A DNA stretch of 64,000 nt, from contig NZ_JADBEE010000001.1 in NCBI RefSeq assembly GCF_014874065.1, positions 1,612,001-1,676,000 on the forward strand, written 5' to 3'. The notes under the pieces were generated by a model. It had not been told where the DNA came from and searched no databases. It saw only the letters and a program-made list of their open reading frames with translations. The DNA is from Nesterenkonia halotolerans. GTDB taxonomy: Bacteria > Actinomycetota > Actinomycetes > Actinomycetales > Micrococcaceae. The position numbers and the translations under genes were made by a program. This document shows, in pieces, positions 62,502 to 64,000 of the stretch (the stretch's first letter is position 1; each line of letters starts with the position of its first letter).

Positions 62502-63584
62502 TCACCCGCCCAGCACGGGTCCGAACTCGCTGCGGTTGCCGAGTCGGGTGTCTTCGTGATCGGGAACCACCATCAGGGGCCCCTCTGCGTGGTGCAGGAC
62601 GCCCTGGGAGGTAGATCCCAGCAGCATCCCTGCGAATCCGCCACGGCCCCGCGTACCGATCACCGTGAGCTGCGCGCCGCGGGTCTCCTGCACCAGGACA
62701 TCCACTGCGGTGCCGTCGATGACCTCGGCGTCGATCTGCAGCTCCGGGTAGTGGCTGTGCAGCCACCGCTTCCCCGCCTCGAGCTTCTCGCGAAGCTCCT
62801 TGAGCGCCGAATCATTGTCGATGTTGGTCGGGATCCACACCAGTGTGGCGCCCACCGGGGGCAGCGCGCAGACGATGCGCAGGCTGGTCCCCCGTTCACT
62901 GGCCTCCCGCGCCGCTACCAATGCCGCGACGCGACCAAAGTCTGAACCGTCCACCCCTGCCGTGACCGGACGGGCGTCCTTGGGCCGGATGGGGTGGGCA
63001 CCCTCTGCGATGACGGACTCCGGCGCAGCCGTCCCCGGGCGCTGCGACGCCGAGACGATCGGGATGGCGCCGGTGGACGTGGTCACCGCGTTGGACTCTT
63101 TGGCGGAGAACTTCAGCGGCACCAGCACGGTCGGACACTTGGCGTGGGCCGGCAGCGCCGAGGAGACCGAACCGAGCAGACGTCCGAGGAACCCTCCCCG
63201 ACCCCTGCTGCCGACCACCAGTACGACGGCCTCGTGCGAGTAGTCCAGCAGGACTCCTGAGGGATCGCCCGATTCCACCTCGTAGTGGATCTCACCGGGG
63301 TAGTCCCGCAGGAACTCGGCCGCTTGTTCGATGACCTTCTCGGACCCCTGCCGCAGCGCTGAGTCATCCATCAGGGCATACCCGCCGTCCATGGACGAGG
63401 CCGCGAAGGCGGGGATCGAATAGGCGGTGACCACCGTCAGCGGAAGCATACGGCGATGCGCCTCGGCGGCCGCCCAGTGCGCGGCGCGCAGGGACTGCTC
63501 GGAGCCGTCGACCCCGACGACGACGCCGCGCGGCTTCATCGTCGAGTCAGCCTCATGGGAATCGTGGGTTCGTGGGTCAGTCAT
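62502..63584 (-). CDS. Tandem universal stress protein
   Basis: A 360-residue protein with two UspA domains. The first (about residues 17-165) has VVVGVDGSEQSLRAAHWA and the ATP-binding loop VVGSRGRGGFLGRLLGSVS. The second (about 210-350) starts AGVDGSDFGRVAAL and ends with VIGTRGRGGFAGMLLGSTSQGVLHHAEGPLMVV. Both G-2x-G-9x-G(S/T)-type loops are intact, so both halves may bind ATP. Such proteins help actinobacteria survive stress and dormancy. AGGAG lies 7 nt before the ATG at 63582-63584; the frame extends further upstream without a site. Confidence 0.92.
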   Translation of the reverse strand: MTDPRTHDSHEADSTMKPRGVVVGVDGSEQSLRAAHWAAAEAHRRMLPLTVVTAYSIPAFAASSMDGGYALMDDSALRQGSEKVIEQAAEFLRDYPGEIHYEVESGDPSGVLLDYSHEAVVLVVGSRGRGGFLGRLLGSVSSALPAHAKCPTVLVPLKFSAKESNAVTTSTGAIPIVSASQRPGTAAPESVIAEGAHPIRPKDARPVTAGVDGSDFGRVAALVAAREASERGTSLRIVCALPPVGATLVWIPTNIDNDSALKELREKLEAGKRWLHSHYPELQIDAEVIDGTAVDVLVQETRGAQLTVIGTRGRGGFAGMLLGSTSQGVLHHAEGPLMVVPDHEDTRLGNRSEFGPVLGG

Positions 63585-63664
63585 GGCGAGCTCCTGAAGG
63601 CCGTAGGCGGTCAGCTTGCGCCCATGATATCGCTCACATGCGGGCTGAGACATCCGCGGGTGTT

Positions 63665-64000
63665 TCAGCGAGCCGGCGTCACGGCCTCCAGCAGCCGTGC
63701 GGGATAGTTCGTGGTCATCTCCTGGACGCCGAGATCCAGCAGGAATCGGGCGTCCTGCGGATCATCCACGGTCCAGACCCGCAGACGCGTGCCCCGCGCG
63801 AGCCACGCCTTCACCTCGGCCCGATGCTTCTTCAGGTAGGCGAGACCCGGACCGGCGATGCCGGCGCGTCCCTTCCACACCAGGGCCTCTGAATCTCGCA
63901 GAGTCCCGCGCATCACTGCGGCCACCACGGGCCGGGCGGCGAAGGCCATCGGAACCCCACGCAGCCGCTTCCGCACCTGCGCCTCGGTGACGTTGCTCAT
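63665..64000 (-). CDS. Glycerophosphodiester phosphodiesterase (C-terminal part)
   Basis: The gene enters from the right edge, so only the C-terminal 111 residues are seen. RLRVWTVDDPQDARFLLDLGVQEMTTNYPARLLEAV is the conserved end of the GDPD TIM barrel, where the Trp-Thr-Val strand leads to the glycerol site. Full enzymes have about 240-300 residues and hydrolyse glycerophosphodiesters to glycerol 3-phosphate and an alcohol. The N-terminal catalytic HRG motif must lie outside the window. An ATG falls at the very edge by chance. Confidence 0.8.
   Translation of the reverse strand: MSNVTEAQVRKRLRGVPMAFAARPVVAAVMRGTLRDSEALVWKGRAGIAGPGLAYLKKHRAEVKAWLARGTRLRVWTVDDPQDARFLLDLGVQEMTTNYPARLLEAVTPAR

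Overview
The window comes from a high-GC Gram-positive bacterium, most likely an actinobacterium of the order Micrococcales (a Micrococcaceae member such as Nesterenkonia would fit, but the genus is a guess). The signs are strong G/C bias at third codon positions, frequent GTG starts, many 4-nt stop/start overlaps, a DrrAB-type exporter beside an NRPS, an actinobacterial pyruvate carboxylase, DUF4282 and DUF3892 proteins, NarL-type two-component genes and SorC/DeoR sugar regulators. The tRNA genes do not encode CCA.

Layout. 1-2.9 kb: the start of a phosphonate/phosphite ABC transporter (phnD, partial phnC), a HAD phosphatase and a DoxX-like membrane protein. 3.0-6.9 kb: a TetR-controlled block (MFS exporter, small membrane protein, FMN reductase, SDR) bracketed by two copies of an unusual palindromic element. 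7.0-8.0 kb: class II fructose-bisphosphate aldolase. 8.4-22.4 kb: a 14-kb nonribosomal peptide cluster made of a small hydrophobic ORF, a 3582-residue three-module NRPS (C-A-T-C-A-T-C-A-T-TE), an MbtH protein, an ABC exporter pair and an Sfp-type phosphopantetheinyl transferase; the last four genes are translationally coupled. 22.5-25.9 kb: pyruvate carboxylase. 26.4-34.6 kb: carbohydrate uptake, with an ascorbate-type PTS (EIIAB and EIIC), a mannitol/fructuronate-type dehydrogenase, a SorC-like regulator and a polyol-type ABC transporter, with related operator-like motifs upstream of dehydrogenase, regulator and transporter. 34.8-50.4 kb: mostly housekeeping and small enzymes (tRNA-Ala, HAD, YdeI, SpoU methyltransferase, O-methyltransferase, GNAT, GAP-family protein, NarL-type two-component pair, frameshifted DUF559 gene, flavoprotein, pyrE, nadE, xthA, DUF4282, a kinase-like/LuxR fusion, fdhA).

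50.5-58.9 kb looks like a genomic island. A 37-nt piece identical to the 3' part of tRNA-Phe lies at 50511-50547, and the intact tRNA-Phe is at 58820-58892 in the orientation expected after integration at a tRNA 3' end. The island carries a cupin protein, an unknown small ORF, a PmoA-like DUF6807 protein, a Gfo/Idh/MocA oxidoreductase, a solute-binding lipoprotein without permeases, an RpiB-type isomerase, a SorC regulator and a broken alpha/beta hydrolase. No integrase was recognised. 58.8-64.0 kb: tRNA-Phe, -Asp and -Glu, a zincin-like metallopeptidase, a large secreted NlpC/P60 protein with two copies of a novel-looking module, a double universal stress protein and the C-terminal part of a glycerophosphodiester phosphodiesterase.

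The strongest candidate for a new system is the NRPS cluster. Its three adenylation domains have nearly the same inferred specificity residues, rich in acidic positions, so the product may be built from three copies of one amino acid, possibly cationic. The first condensation domain resembles that of EntF, which suggests an acyl or aryl cap, but no aryl-acid genes lie in the window.
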